Shown here: in pieces, positions 1 to 9,089 of the stretch
Numbering within the stretch: position 1 is the stretch's first letter
Layout: each line of letters begins with the position of its first letter
Source: CAXMNX01 sp964194845
Lineage (GTDB): Bacteria > Pseudomonadota > Alphaproteobacteria > Rhodobacterales > Rhodobacteraceae
Direction: 5' to 3'
Length of the DNA: 64,000 nucleotides
NCBI GenBank assembly: GCA_964194845.1
Contig: CAXMNX010000017.1
Location: 1 to 64,000 of the forward strand
The notes under the pieces: generated by a model
Database searches by the model: none
Seen by the model: only the letters and a program-made list of their open reading frames with translations
Told to the model about the DNA's origin: nothing
Translations under genes and position numbers: made by a program

Positions 1-102
1 CCCCCCTCGGGCACCAGAGATCCATCCAGAAAGACTGACCTGCTTGCCGCAACGTGCATCCTTGGTCTTGCAAAATCCGCGCCATCATGTCCTGAAAGCA
101 TC

Positions 103-825
103 ATGAAAAGATTAATCGCAATCATAGCGGTCAGTGCTGCCCTTTGCCGGGCCGCACTAGCAGGCGAAGTCGCGGTCGCCGTTGCGGCAAATTTTCTGCC
201 GACCGCGGCAACTCTTGCCGAAAGTTTTGAGACCGAGACCGAACATGACGTGGTTCTGACCCATGGCTCAACCGGCCAGCTCTACGCTCAGATCGCGTCG
301 GGTGCGCCAATGGACATCTATCTCGCAGCCGACCGCGAACGGCCGCGCGCTCTGAAAGCGGACGGATTGGCGACGGATGTGGCAACCTATGCCTATGGGC
401 GCTTGGTGCTTGTTTCGCGCGAAGGCGTTGATCCGACGAATGCCGCGCAGGCGTTCGCGGGCAAGCGCGTCGGGCTGGCGGATCCGACTGTCGCGCCTTA
501 TGGGCTGGCCGCAACCGCTGCCATGGAACGATTGAACCTGGATACGGCGGAATTTCAGCCGCTGTTGGTTGCGAATGTGGGGCAAGTGGCGACGCTTTTT
601 GCCACCGGAAATGTTGACCACGCATTTGTATCCGCGTCGCTGCTGCCGCGACTGGATGCGCCGCATGTTTTGCCACTTGGGGAACTCCATCGGCCCATTC
701 GGCAGGACGCTGCGTTGTTGGCGCGGGCCGAGGGGAACGAAGCCGCCACCGCATTCTGGTCGTATCTTTTGTCGGACCGGGCGCGGGTGTTGATCGAGGC
801 AGGCGGCCACGGCGCACCGGAATGA
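103..825 (+). CDS. modA: Molybdate ABC transporter, periplasmic substrate-binding protein
   Basis: Binds molybdate (and probably tungstate) in the periplasm and hands it to ModBC. The 240-residue product begins with a typical signal peptide (about residues 1-20, ending ALA-G). The mature protein then shows the ModA pattern: AVAANF at the start, GSTGQLYAQI near 56-65 (oxyanion-binding serines) and GAPMDIYLAAD near 68. The length is normal for ModA. The stop overlaps the modB start in an ATGA arrangement, so modABC is one transcription and translation unit. I saw no clear ModE site or molybdenum-cofactor riboswitch in the 102 bases upstream, but the window begins there. Confidence 0.95.
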   Translation: MKRLIAIIAVSAALCRAALAGEVAVAVAANFLPTAATLAESFETETEHDVVLTHGSTGQLYAQIASGAPMDIYLAADRERPRALKADGLATDVATYAYGRLVLVSREGVDPTNAAQAFAGKRVGLADPTVAPYGLAATAAMERLNLDTAEFQPLLVANVGQVATLFATGNVDHAFVSASLLPRLDAPHVLPLGELHRPIRQDAALLARAEGNEAATAFWSYLLSDRARVLIEAGGHGAPE

Positions 826-1493
826 CCGCCTGGGCGGCAATATCGCTGTCGCTGCAACTGGCAGTCGTTACAACGGTCATATTGCTGGCGCTGGCAGTTC
901 CGCTGGCGTGGTGGCTGGCAAATACCCGCACCCGGCTCAGACCGCTGATCGAGGCCGCAGTGACCATGCCTTTGGTCTTGCCGCCAACGGTGCTGGGATT
1001 TTACCTGTTGATCCTGATGAGCCCAAATTCGTGGTTTGGCGGCATCTGGGTGCGGGTGACCGGCGACACGCTGGCGTTTTCTTTCACCGGGCTTGTGATT
1101 GCCTCGCTGATCTACTCGCTGCCGTTCGCCGTGCAACCGCTGCAAACCGGTTTCGCAAGTGTGCCCAAGGGCGCGCTTGAAGCGGCCCGAACGCTGGGCG
1201 CGACCTCGCGGGATGCGTTCGTGTCGATTGCCATCCCGCTGGCACGGCGCGGCTTTTTGACGGCTGGCGTTCTGACTTTCGCGCACACCATCGGCGAATT
1301 TGGCGTTGTGTTGATGGTTGGCGGGAATATCCCCGGAAAAACCCGTGTGATCTCGATAGAAATTTTTTCCGCGGTCGAGACTCTGGATTACGCAACCGCG
1401 CACCTGTTGTCGGCCGGTTTGCTGGTATTTTCCTTTGCCATCCTGACCACGGTATTTCTGATCAACCGGAGCGGGGGAATGCGCGTTGCCTGA
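822..1493 (+). CDS. modB: Molybdate ABC transporter permease
   Basis: Inner-membrane channel subunit of the molybdate importer. The 223-residue protein is largely hydrophobic, with about five membrane segments. It carries the EAA loop (EAARTLGA, about residues 119-126) through which permeases of this class dock to the ATPase. The start overlaps the modA stop by four bases, and the end overlaps the modC start. Length and order match ModB in other proteobacteria. Confidence 0.95.
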   Translation: MTAWAAISLSLQLAVVTTVILLALAVPLAWWLANTRTRLRPLIEAAVTMPLVLPPTVLGFYLLILMSPNSWFGGIWVRVTGDTLAFSFTGLVIASLIYSLPFAVQPLQTGFASVPKGALEAARTLGATSRDAFVSIAIPLARRGFLTAGVLTFAHTIGEFGVVLMVGGNIPGKTRVISIEIFSAVETLDYATAHLLSAGLLVFSFAILTTVFLINRSGGMRVA

Positions 1494-2511
1494 TCAGCTG
1501 CATTTCCGGCTGAAGTTGCGGCGGGGGCCGACGTTCAGACTGGACGCCGAAGAAACCGTGCCGCTGGACGGCGTGACCGCGATCTCGGGGCCATCCGGCA
1601 GCGGAAAGACAACGCTTTTGCGGGCTCTTGCGGGGCTTGATATACGCGCCGGCGGTGATCGGCTGGTGACATTTGCGGGTCAGGAGTGGGACCGGTCGCC
1701 GCAACATATGCCCACCGAGGAAAGGCGAATTGGCTTCGTGTTTCAGGACCCAAGCCTGTTTTCGCATCTGACGGTCGGCGGGAATTTGAATTATGGCGCC
1801 AAGCGGCGGGGCGTGACGTCGATGGACGCCATCGTCGAGGCGCTGGACCTTGGGCCACTTCTGGATCGGGCTGTTCACGGGCTTTCGGGCGGTGAAGTGC
1901 GACGTGTCGCACTGGGCCGCGCGCTTTCCGCCAATCCTGCGGTTCTGTTTCTTGACGAGCCAATGGCGGGATTGGACGCGGCGCGAAAAGCCGAGTTTCT
2001 TCCCTACATAGCGCGCGCAGTTTCGCAGGCGCGCGTGCCGGCGCTTTATGTCAGCCACGCCACGGATGAGATCGTCGCCCTTGCCGACCGGGTGCTCGAG
2101 ATCAGCGGCGGCCACATAACCGGGTGGCGCACGCCGCCGATGCGGTTATCAGCACGGGTCCTGGCCGAGGTTTCCGGCGGTGTCGAGGTTAGGGTCGATA
2201 GCCCGGACGGCACGGATGTGGACGCGGTTCTGCAAATACCACTCAGAGCAATGCCAGGTGAAGCGGTCGGTCTGGGGTTGCCGCCGGAAAGCGTGCTTTT
2301 AAGCCCCGACCATCCCGGCAATGGGTCGGCACTTGCGGTTTTGCCAGCCCGTGTGATCCGGCCCTCGGGCGCGACTGAGCGTCCGATGCTGGAGGTTCTG
2401 GGACAAACGGTAACACTGCCAGGTCGTTTTCGTGTGCCTGCGGGTGATCGGCTTTGGATGTCGATCCTGCGGGTTTTGCCGCGACCTGAACCGACCGATT
2501 CGGAGCTGTAA
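1486..2511 (+). CDS. modC: Molybdate ABC transporter ATP-binding protein
   Basis: ATPase that powers ModB. The 341-residue protein has Walker A GPSGSGKT at residues 35-42, the LSGGE signature near 132 and Walker B AVLFLDEP near 153. The C-terminal hundred residues look like a molybdate-binding regulatory (TOBE-type) domain. The start is a TTG at 1486 that overlaps the modB stop; there is no ATG upstream of the Walker A motif in this frame, so TTG is the natural choice. A short hairpin lies at the stop (2511-2524, AGCGGA/TCCGCT) but it has no T-run. Confidence 0.93.
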   Translation: MPDQLHFRLKLRRGPTFRLDAEETVPLDGVTAISGPSGSGKTTLLRALAGLDIRAGGDRLVTFAGQEWDRSPQHMPTEERRIGFVFQDPSLFSHLTVGGNLNYGAKRRGVTSMDAIVEALDLGPLLDRAVHGLSGGEVRRVALGRALSANPAVLFLDEPMAGLDAARKAEFLPYIARAVSQARVPALYVSHATDEIVALADRVLEISGGHITGWRTPPMRLSARVLAEVSGGVEVRVDSPDGTDVDAVLQIPLRAMPGEAVGLGLPPESVLLSPDHPGNGSALAVLPARVIRPSGATERPMLEVLGQTVTLPGRFRVPAGDRLWMSILRVLPRPEPTDSEL

Positions 2512-3098
2512 GCGGAAATCCGCTCATCAATCCTTACCAATGGACAGGGATTGGTTCGGATTGGAAAACGCCGGGCGGCACCGCGCAGCTGACATATTCC
2601 GGCCATTTTGCCGACACACGCCGTTCCCGATTGGTTCGCGAGACTGAACAATGAGACGACGCGACGACAGATGGCCAAGGCCGGGTATCCGCCTGCAACT
2701 CACTGTCAGGGCGTATTAAAGCCGCCACGACCTTACGTTTCCCATTTAGAAACAATACCTTGGAAATGGGTGTGGATAGCCGCATTCGCAATGCCACAAT
2801 TCGGGTTGGCCACGACACCATCGGTCAAATTTCTGCCTTTTTTGCTTTGGGACCGGGCAGGCGTTGGTTAAATTATTGCTACCTCGCTGGGGGGTAGTGA
2901 TGCGGCAAAGGGGGTGTCGCACACGCTTTGCGGACAAGTCCGCAAAGGTGGGTATCGAGTGCTGCCAGTTTGGCGGCGGGGATCGATGCGCCCCGTGTGA
3001 TTAAAACGCCCTGGGTGGAGGGCTTCACGGATAGCGCGTTGATCCCCGCATCTTACCCGGCCCAACGTCACCCCCCCGAACGGGGGCTTTGTTGCGCC
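2512..3098 (+). other. Gene-poor intergenic stretch with inverted repeats
   Basis: No convincing gene lies between modC and the Hint-domain protein. Short open frames here (for example 2608-2871) show no recognisable motif. Two inverted repeats stand out. The first is CCCATTT/AAATGGG around 2738-2767. The second is a perfect 9+9 palindrome with a two-base centre at 2927-2946 (TTTGCGGAC-AA-GTCCGCAAA), about 150 bases before the likely Hint start. Either could be an operator or a transcript hairpin; no T-run follows the second. Confidence 0.5.
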
Positions 3099-3704
3099 AT
3101 GTATCCTACTTCTGCCACGCCTTGTTTTACACCGGGGACGCGCATCGCGACCGACCGTGGCCTGCACCTGGTCGAGCGCCTTCGTCGCGGAATGCGCGTA
3201 GTCACCCGCGACAATGGTCTGGCCCGGATCGAATGGGTCGGTCGGCGAACCGTGAGTTACGACGAACTGGAACTTGATACCGAATTGCGGCCCATCTTCA
3301 TTCGCGCTCACGCCTTGGGCGACGGCAGGCCAACCCGTGACATGCTGGTCAGTCCGTCGCACCGGTTTCTGGTCAACCCCGAGCAGGCGTTTCTGGCAAT
3401 CGACGAAGACGAAGCGTTAGTTGCCGCGCGCCATCTGGTCGATCACTGGCATATACATCCAGCCGAGATGCTGGGCGTCAGCTACATTCACATCCTTTGC
3501 GATCAGCACCAGGTTATTATGGCGGATGGCGTCTGGACGGAAACCTTCCATCCCGACGATCAGATCATGCGCGGGCTTTGCAATTCGCAGCGGCGCGAAC
3601 TGACTGAATTGTTCCCCGAGATCGAAACCATCGGCGCAAGCCGCCGTTTTCCCGCCGCACGGCCAGTGCTGAAACAGGGGTTCACGCGCGGGTTTCGCGG
3701 CTGA
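3099..3704 (+). CDS. Stand-alone Hint-domain (Hint_2-like) protein
   Basis: The 201-residue protein (from ATG 3099) is essentially one Hint (hedgehog/intein) autoprocessing domain. It opens with the nucleophile-type motif CFTPGTRIATDRG, continues with VERLRRGMRVVTRDNG, and has the VSPSHRFLV block with its histidine and the ILCDQHQVI block later. Such proteins are common in Rhodobacteraceae, where the domain is thought to self-cleave or to process an attached partner. The frame is open upstream to 2928, but residues before MYPTSATPCFTPGT are not Hint-like, so I prefer the start just before the catalytic cysteine. No passenger domain is attached, and the substrate is unknown. Confidence 0.8.
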   Translation: MYPTSATPCFTPGTRIATDRGLHLVERLRRGMRVVTRDNGLARIEWVGRRTVSYDELELDTELRPIFIRAHALGDGRPTRDMLVSPSHRFLVNPEQAFLAIDEDEALVAARHLVDHWHIHPAEMLGVSYIHILCDQHQVIMADGVWTETFHPDDQIMRGLCNSQRRELTELFPEIETIGASRRFPAARPVLKQGFTRGFRG

Positions 3705-3720
3705 GCACCTCTTTGCGCGA

Positions 3721-5025
3721 TCACCGTTCCGGGATCAGGCCACGCGGGCTGAAACGCAGTACAAGCAGCAAAATCAACCCCATAGTTAGAAGTCGCATGT
3801 GGGCCGCGCTGTCGAGCAGATGGTCCTTGATCGCTGAATCGTCAGCAAGGCCCGAGGTCGCGAATTCAAGCAGCGTGAGCCCGATCGGTTCGACCATGAT
3901 CCAGAGAAACCAGATCAGAAATCCGCCCAGTACCGCGCCCAGATTGTTCCCCGAGCCACCGACGATCACCATCACCCAGACCAGGAACGTGAAGCGAAGC
4001 GGTTGATAACTCGAAGGCGTCAATTGCCCGTCGAGCGTCGTCATCATCGCGCCCGCAAGACCGCATACTGCCGACCCGAGGATGAAGATCTGCAAGTGCC
4101 GTTTGGTGACGTCCTTGCCCATCGCCTCGGCGGCAATCTCGTTGTCGCGGATCGCCCGCATCATCCGGCCCCAGGGTGAGTTCAACGCGGTTTGCGCAAG
4201 CCAGAGCAATATCAGAAGCACGACCAGGAAGAGCCCGCTATAGGCGAGTTTCACGGTAATCGAAGAGCTGGCGACCGGATCGAACCCCCAGCTTGTCATC
4301 CGGGCGACGAAGCTTTCGGAATTTTGGAGATCAATCTCATAAGGCACCGGGCGCGGGATGCCGATCACGTTCTTCACGCCGCGAGTGAGCCAGTCCTCGT
4401 TCTTGAGTACGGCGATGATAATCTCGGCAATTCCAAGCGTCGCAATCGCCAGATAGTCTGAACGCAGGCCAAGCGCGGTCTTGCCAACGATCCACGCCGC
4501 ACCGGCGGCCAGAACAGCGCCGACCGGCCAGCCAAACAGGACCGGAAGCCCAAGCCCGCCAAGGTATCCGGTTCCGGCCGGGTTAACCTTTTCGATGGCG
4601 GCGACGGCTGGGTCGAAAACCCAGCGAAAAACAAAAAACCCGATGACCATAACTGCCGCGGTGGCCAGGGCGCTTTGGCGTCCGCGCGCGAGGCGTTTCC
4701 AGGCCTGAATGGCACCAACAATGGTTGCGAGACCGATAAGCAGTGCCAGAATGACGCGCAGCCCGCCGGCCGCCCAGGCCTCGTTCACAGGCGGCATTGA
4801 GACGATTACCGCGCCCAGACCGCCAAGCGCGACAAAGCCCATGACACCGATGTTGAAAAGCCCCGCATAGCCCCACTGCATATTCACGCCAAGCGCCATG
4901 ATGGCCGAGATCAGTCCCATGTTCAGAATGCCAAGCGCCACGTTCCAGCTTTGCATGAACCCGGTTGCAATAATCAGACCGAAAACCAAAAGAAACAGCG
5001 TTGCGTCGCGAAGGGTCATGGTCAT
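3721..5025 (-). CDS. livM: Branched-chain amino acid ABC transporter permease LivM
   Basis: One of the two membrane channel subunits of a LIV (HAAT-family) importer. The 434-residue protein is hydrophobic with many membrane segments. It carries the LivM hallmark GYAGLFNIGVMGF (about residue 50) and the permease loop AIRDNEIAAEAMGKD with the following block. It is longer than E. coli LivM because of an extra N-terminal part and a loop, which is common in alphaproteobacteria. The start overlaps the livH stop by four bases. The order binding protein-livG-livF-livH-livM on the minus strand indicates a single operon starting near 8.95 kb. Confidence 0.94.
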   Translation of the reverse strand: MTMTLRDATLFLLVFGLIIATGFMQSWNVALGILNMGLISAIMALGVNMQWGYAGLFNIGVMGFVALGGLGAVIVSMPPVNEAWAAGGLRVILALLIGLATIVGAIQAWKRLARGRQSALATAAVMVIGFFVFRWVFDPAVAAIEKVNPAGTGYLGGLGLPVLFGWPVGAVLAAGAAWIVGKTALGLRSDYLAIATLGIAEIIIAVLKNEDWLTRGVKNVIGIPRPVPYEIDLQNSESFVARMTSWGFDPVASSSITVKLAYSGLFLVVLLILLWLAQTALNSPWGRMMRAIRDNEIAAEAMGKDVTKRHLQIFILGSAVCGLAGAMMTTLDGQLTPSSYQPLRFTFLVWVMVIVGGSGNNLGAVLGGFLIWFLWIMVEPIGLTLLEFATSGLADDSAIKDHLLDSAAHMRLLTMGLILLLVLRFSPRGLIPER

Positions 5026-6032
5026 AACGCTTTCCCCTGGAAAAGCCCCGTCGGTCGGAACAGCAGAACGATAACAAGGATCGCAAAACTGACCGCGAAT
5101 TTATAGTCGGTGGATATCAGTTGAACGAGGCCATCTGGTTGCAGACTTTCAGGCATCACGTAGCCCAACACTTTCTTGAAAGCGTATGTGAACGTGACCT
5201 CGGAAAACGCAATCACGAAGCCGCCCGCGATCGCGCCCAGGGGGTTACCAAGCCCGCCAACAATCGCACTGGCAAATATCGGCAGAAGCAACTGGAAATA
5301 TGTGAAGGGCTTGAACGATTTGTCGAGGCCATAAAGCACGCCCGCGGTGGTGGCGAGTGCGGCGACAATGATCCATGTGATCATCACCACGCGTTCGGGG
5401 TTGATGCCCGAAAGCAGTGCGAGGTCTTCGTTGTCGGAGAACGCGCGCATGGATTTGCCGGTGCGGGTCTTGTTCAGAAACCAGAACAAAAGTGCCACCG
5501 CGATCGCGGCGACAACAAGCGTCAGAACGGCGGTTGATTTGATCGCAAGACCTTCCTGCAGGCCAGTCATGGTCTTGAAATCACGTGCGGAAATTATGAA
5601 TCGCTCACCGTCGGCAAAACGCTGATCATTGGGCCCGATGATGAACCGCACAAGCCCGTTCATGATGAACATGACGCCCATCGAGACGATCACAAGGATC
5701 ACAGGCGCGGCCTTCTGTTCGCGATAGAACTGGTAGACCATTTTGTCCGTTGCAAGCACCAGAAGTGCCGTTGCCGCAATTCCAAATGGCAGCGCGAGCA
5801 GCGCAGTAGGTAGTGGTCCGAGCGATACGCCAAGACCCTGCAACCACCAGGTGACCAACACCACCACCATGGCACCAAAAGCCATCGTATCGCCGTGGGC
5901 GAAGTTCGAAAATCGAAGGATGCCGTAGATCAACGTGACACCCAGAGCGCCGAGCGCCAGCTGCGCCCCATACGAGGTCGCAGGGACAATGACGAAATTG
6001 GCAAGCGCGACGATTGCGTTCAGGAAATCCAT
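5022..6032 (-). CDS. livH: Branched-chain amino acid ABC transporter permease LivH
   Basis: Second channel subunit of the LIV importer. The 336-residue protein from ATG 6032 has around eight hydrophobic segments and the LivH-type blocks LGVTLIYGILRFSNFAHGD near the N-terminus and GKSMRAFSDNEDLALLSGI in the cytoplasmic coupling loop. The frame is open upstream to 6152, but that part overlaps livF and is not membrane-like, so the start at MDFLNAIVALANF is preferred. The stop overlaps the livM start. Confidence 0.94.
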   Translation of the reverse strand: MDFLNAIVALANFVIVPATSYGAQLALGALGVTLIYGILRFSNFAHGDTMAFGAMVVVLVTWWLQGLGVSLGPLPTALLALPFGIAATALLVLATDKMVYQFYREQKAAPVILVIVSMGVMFIMNGLVRFIIGPNDQRFADGERFIISARDFKTMTGLQEGLAIKSTAVLTLVVAAIAVALLFWFLNKTRTGKSMRAFSDNEDLALLSGINPERVVMITWIIVAALATTAGVLYGLDKSFKPFTYFQLLLPIFASAIVGGLGNPLGAIAGGFVIAFSEVTFTYAFKKVLGYVMPESLQPDGLVQLISTDYKFAVSFAILVIVLLFRPTGLFQGKAL

Positions 6033-6045
6033 GCGTTTTCTTTCG

Positions 6046-6729
6046 TCATCCGCCCAAAAATGATTTTCGAACTTCGGGGTCTGCCAGAAGCGCCTTGCCG
6101 GTTTCAGTGAAAGCGTTCCGGCCCTGGACCAGCACGTATCCCTTGTCGGCAATGGCCAGCGCCTGCCGTGCGTTTTGTTCGACCATCAGGATCGAGATGC
6201 CGGTGCGGGCGACCTCGATGATCCGGTCGAATAGTTCGTCCATGACGATGGGGGACACGCCCGCGGTCGGTTCGTCCAGCATCAGAACCCGGGGCTGGGT
6301 CATCAATGCGCGCCCCACCGCAACCTGCTGTCGCTGGCCGCCGCTAAGCTCGCCTGCGGCCTGGCGGCGTTTGTCTTTCAGGATCGGAAACAGCTCGTAA
6401 ACCTGCTCCATCGTGGCAGCGATGTCGTCGCGGCGCAGAAACGCGCCCATTTCGAGATTCTCCTCGACCGTCATCGACGTGAAGATATTCGACGTCTGCG
6501 GCACGAAAGCCATGCCTTCGGCGACCCGCGCCTGCGGGGTCAGGTGTGTGATGTCCTGGCCGTTCAGCCGCACTGCACCTTCGCGCAGGTTCAGCATCCC
6601 GAAAACCGCTTTCATGGCGGTGGATTTGCCAGCGCCATTGGGGCCGACGATAACGGCGATCTGGCCTTCCTCAACGGCAATTGTGCAGCCGTGAAGAATG
6701 TCAGCGCCGGTGCCATAGCCGCCCGTCAT
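6046..6729 (-). CDS. livF: Branched-chain amino acid ABC transporter ATPase LivF (5' end uncertain)
   Basis: One of the two ATPases of the LIV importer. From ATG 6729 (MTGGYGTG) the product has 227 residues with Walker A GPNGAGKST, signature LSGGQRQQ and Walker B VLMLDEPTAG, close to the usual LivF size. The residues just upstream in the same frame (GNPFLIGDD) also look like genuine LivF N-terminus, but this frame has no start codon before running into livG sequence. Another frame has a good ATG at 6857 (MTAATKTARS) that would join this one if a single base were missing from the CCCC run at 6757-6760. The gene may therefore be frameshifted, or translation starts internally at 6729. Confidence 0.85.
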   Translation of the reverse strand: MTGGYGTGADILHGCTIAVEEGQIAVIVGPNGAGKSTAMKAVFGMLNLREGAVRLNGQDITHLTPQARVAEGMAFVPQTSNIFTSMTVEENLEMGAFLRRDDIAATMEQVYELFPILKDKRRQAAGELSGGQRQQVAVGRALMTQPRVLMLDEPTAGVSPIVMDELFDRIIEVARTGISILMVEQNARQALAIADKGYVLVQGRNAFTETGKALLADPEVRKSFLGG

Positions 6730-6875
6730 ATCATCGCCGATCAGAAACGGATTACCGGGGTGGCGGTTTCCAATTGGTCGAGTTTGGGTGCCGTAACTTC
6801 TGAGTCTGCCTGCGCGATCAGGGTCGGTGATCGAGCGGTCTTTGTTGCCGCGGTCATCCTGATACGGAGATCGGG

Positions 6876-7664
6876 TCAAGGCTCGGCCCCTTCCTTGACT
6901 TTGTTTTTCAGGCCAGTGCCGAGATAGGCTTCGATAACCTGTTCGTTGGCTTTGATCTCGTCGATTGTGCCTTCGGCCAAGACTTTGCCCTCGGCCATGC
7001 AAATGACCGGGTCACAAAGCTTGCCGATGAAATCCATGTCGTGCTCGATGACGCAGAACGTATAGCCGCGTTCGTTATTAAGGCGGAGGATGGCATCGGC
7101 GATGGTGTTCAAAAGCGTGCGGTTCACGCCCGCACCAACTTCGTCAAGAAAGACGATGCGCGCATCGACCATCATTGTGCGGCCAAGCTCCAGAAGCTTT
7201 TTCTGACCGCCGGAAAGATTACCGGCCCTTTCGTTCTTCAAGTGATCAATCGTAAGGAACTCAAGGACTTCGTCGGCTTTCTTAAGAAGATCGCGTTCTT
7301 CGCTGGCAATTACGCCGCGCCCGAACCAGCTGTTCCAAATTGCTTCGCCAGACTGGTCGCCCGGCACCATCATCAGGTTCTCGCGCACGCTCATCGACGA
7401 AAATTCGTGCGCGATCTGAAATGTGCGCAGAAGGCCTTTGTGAAACAGATCGTGCGGCGGAAGGCCGGTGATATCTTCGCCATTCATCAAGACCCTGCCG
7501 CTGGTCGGCGGCAGACGCCCCGCAATGACATTGAAAAGCGTCGTTTTCCCAGCACCGTTCGGGCCGATCAGCCCGGTGATCGAGCCTTCTTTGATCTCAA
7601 GCGTTGAACCATCAACAGCGCGAAAGCCACCGAAATGCTTGTGGAGATCTTCTACAATTATCAT
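6876..7664 (-). CDS. livG: Branched-chain amino acid ABC transporter ATPase LivG
   Basis: The other ATPase of the LIV importer. From ATG 7664 (MIIVEDLHKHFGG) the product has 262 residues, with Walker A GPNGAGKTT, signature NLSGGQKK and Walker B IVFLDEVGAG. The Walker B region has EVGAGVN where many LivG proteins have EPxAGxN. The frame is open eight codons further (7688), but starting at MIIVEDL matches the family. It follows the binding-protein gene by about 80 bases and precedes livF. Confidence 0.93.
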   Translation of the reverse strand: MIIVEDLHKHFGGFRAVDGSTLEIKEGSITGLIGPNGAGKTTLFNVIAGRLPPTSGRVLMNGEDITGLPPHDLFHKGLLRTFQIAHEFSSMSVRENLMMVPGDQSGEAIWNSWFGRGVIASEERDLLKKADEVLEFLTIDHLKNERAGNLSGGQKKLLELGRTMMVDARIVFLDEVGAGVNRTLLNTIADAILRLNNERGYTFCVIEHDMDFIGKLCDPVICMAEGKVLAEGTIDEIKANEQVIEAYLGTGLKNKVKEGAEP

Positions 7665-7741
7665 AGGCTTATGCCTGTCCCACCCCAACGTATGCGCGCA
7701 ACGGCCCGGACGACGCCGGGCCGCTGCAATATTCTCGTCGC

Positions 7742-8923
7742 TTAGCGGAACTTAACGGTTGAGATTTCGCCGCCTTTGATCTCGATCTGACGATAGTTAC
7801 CCGCGCTTTCGCCCGCTCCGATCAGTTCGACAGCCGTGGCGCCAACATAGTCAATTTCACCGCCATCAGCGAGGATCTGGAGCGCCTTGGCCAATTCGCC
7901 GGGGAAAATCTGTTCCCCTGGTGCGTTGGCCACGTCCATGACTTTGCCTTTGAAATCAGCAGAATCCGATGAACCAGCTGCCTGCATCGCCAACATGATC
8001 AGTGCTGCGGCATCATAACTTTCAGCGGCAAATGGTGAGGTCGCGTCAAACGCATCGCCCACCATAGACACATAAATCGCTGCGCCTTCGCTATCGGTGC
8101 CCGGAACCTGACCCGACGAGCCTTCGATCTCGGTTCCGAAATTTGCTGACAGACTGTCCCCGATCATCCCGTCCGGGAAGTGGAAGGTGTCGAAAGCGCC
8201 TGTATCAAGAGCCGCGCGCACAATGCCCGCGCCGCCCTGATCGACATATCCAGCAACAACTAGGCGGTCGCCGCCTGCCGCTGCCAACGCGCCGATCTCT
8301 GCCGAGTAATCAGCCTTGCCGTCTTCGTGTGCTGCGTTAATCGTAACGCTACCACCGGCGGACTCATAGGCCGCCTGGAAGGCGTCGGCGAGCCCTTTGC
8401 CATAGTCGTTGTTGGTGTAGGTGACGGCAACTTCCTTGATGCCAGCTTCCATCAACACTTCTGTCATCACAACGCCCTGACGCGCATCGGATGGCGAGGT
8501 GCGGAAAAACAGGCCATTGTCTTCAGCGGTCGAAAGCCCGGGCGAGGTTGCCGAAGGCGAAACCATCACGACACCGTTTGGCAGCGCGACATTCTGAAGG
8601 ATCGCGCCGGTCACGCCCGAGCAATCCGCACCCATGATCGCCTTAACACCGTCGCCGGTAATTTGTTGTTCAGCGACCGAGGTTGCAGCCCCGGCATCGA
8701 CGCAGGTCGAATCGCCACGCACCGGAGTGACCGTGGAACCGCCAAGCAGCAATCCGGAGGCGCTGACTTCCGACATCGCAAGTTCGGCACCATCCGCCAT
8801 CGCTGGCGTCAGCGATTCAATCGGGCCGGTAAAGCCCAGGATGATCCCGATCTTGATATCTTCAGCGCTGGCCGATGTCGCGCAAAGCGCGGTCACGGCG
8901 ACGCCTGTGAGTAATTTTCTCAT
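7742..8923 (-). CDS. LIV-type ABC transporter periplasmic amino-acid-binding protein
   Basis: Periplasmic binding protein that feeds the LivHMGF importer. The 393-residue product has a signal peptide (about 1-20, ending ATSASA) and then a type I periplasmic-binding fold with the opening IKIGIILGFTGPIESLTP, the usual start of the LivJ/Peripla_BP_6 family. A good ribosome-binding site (GGGAG) lies a few bases before the ATG. As first gene of the operon it may be expressed above the membrane genes. The exact ligand (leucine, other branched-chain amino acids, amides or urea) cannot be read from sequence. Confidence 0.93.
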   Translation of the reverse strand: MRKLLTGVAVTALCATSASAEDIKIGIILGFTGPIESLTPAMADGAELAMSEVSASGLLLGGSTVTPVRGDSTCVDAGAATSVAEQQITGDGVKAIMGADCSGVTGAILQNVALPNGVVMVSPSATSPGLSTAEDNGLFFRTSPSDARQGVVMTEVLMEAGIKEVAVTYTNNDYGKGLADAFQAAYESAGGSVTINAAHEDGKADYSAEIGALAAAGGDRLVVAGYVDQGGAGIVRAALDTGAFDTFHFPDGMIGDSLSANFGTEIEGSSGQVPGTDSEGAAIYVSMVGDAFDATSPFAAESYDAAALIMLAMQAAGSSDSADFKGKVMDVANAPGEQIFPGELAKALQILADGGEIDYVGATAVELIGAGESAGNYRQIEIKGGEISTVKFR

Positions 8924-9089
8924 AAATAGTCTCCCTGTCTGGATCTTTTTGTCCGGCTTGAACTCTAAATCGTGACAAACAGAAAGAAAAGCGGTTTGGC
9001 AGGCTTCCCCATGGTCACAAATGGGCGAGTTGACTGGACCGGGCGTGTTCGATGATTAAATTTCAGCCAAGGAATTTCAGGGAGATCCG

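Noticed and set aside
131..967. Long open frame on the minus strand over modA/modB
   Set aside because: Antisense to clear modA/modB; low-complexity Arg/Pro-rich product with no motif, a high-GC shadow frame.
2608..2871. 87-residue frame in the modC-Hint gap
   Set aside because: No motif, no ribosome-binding site worth noting, and the product has no similarity I recognise.
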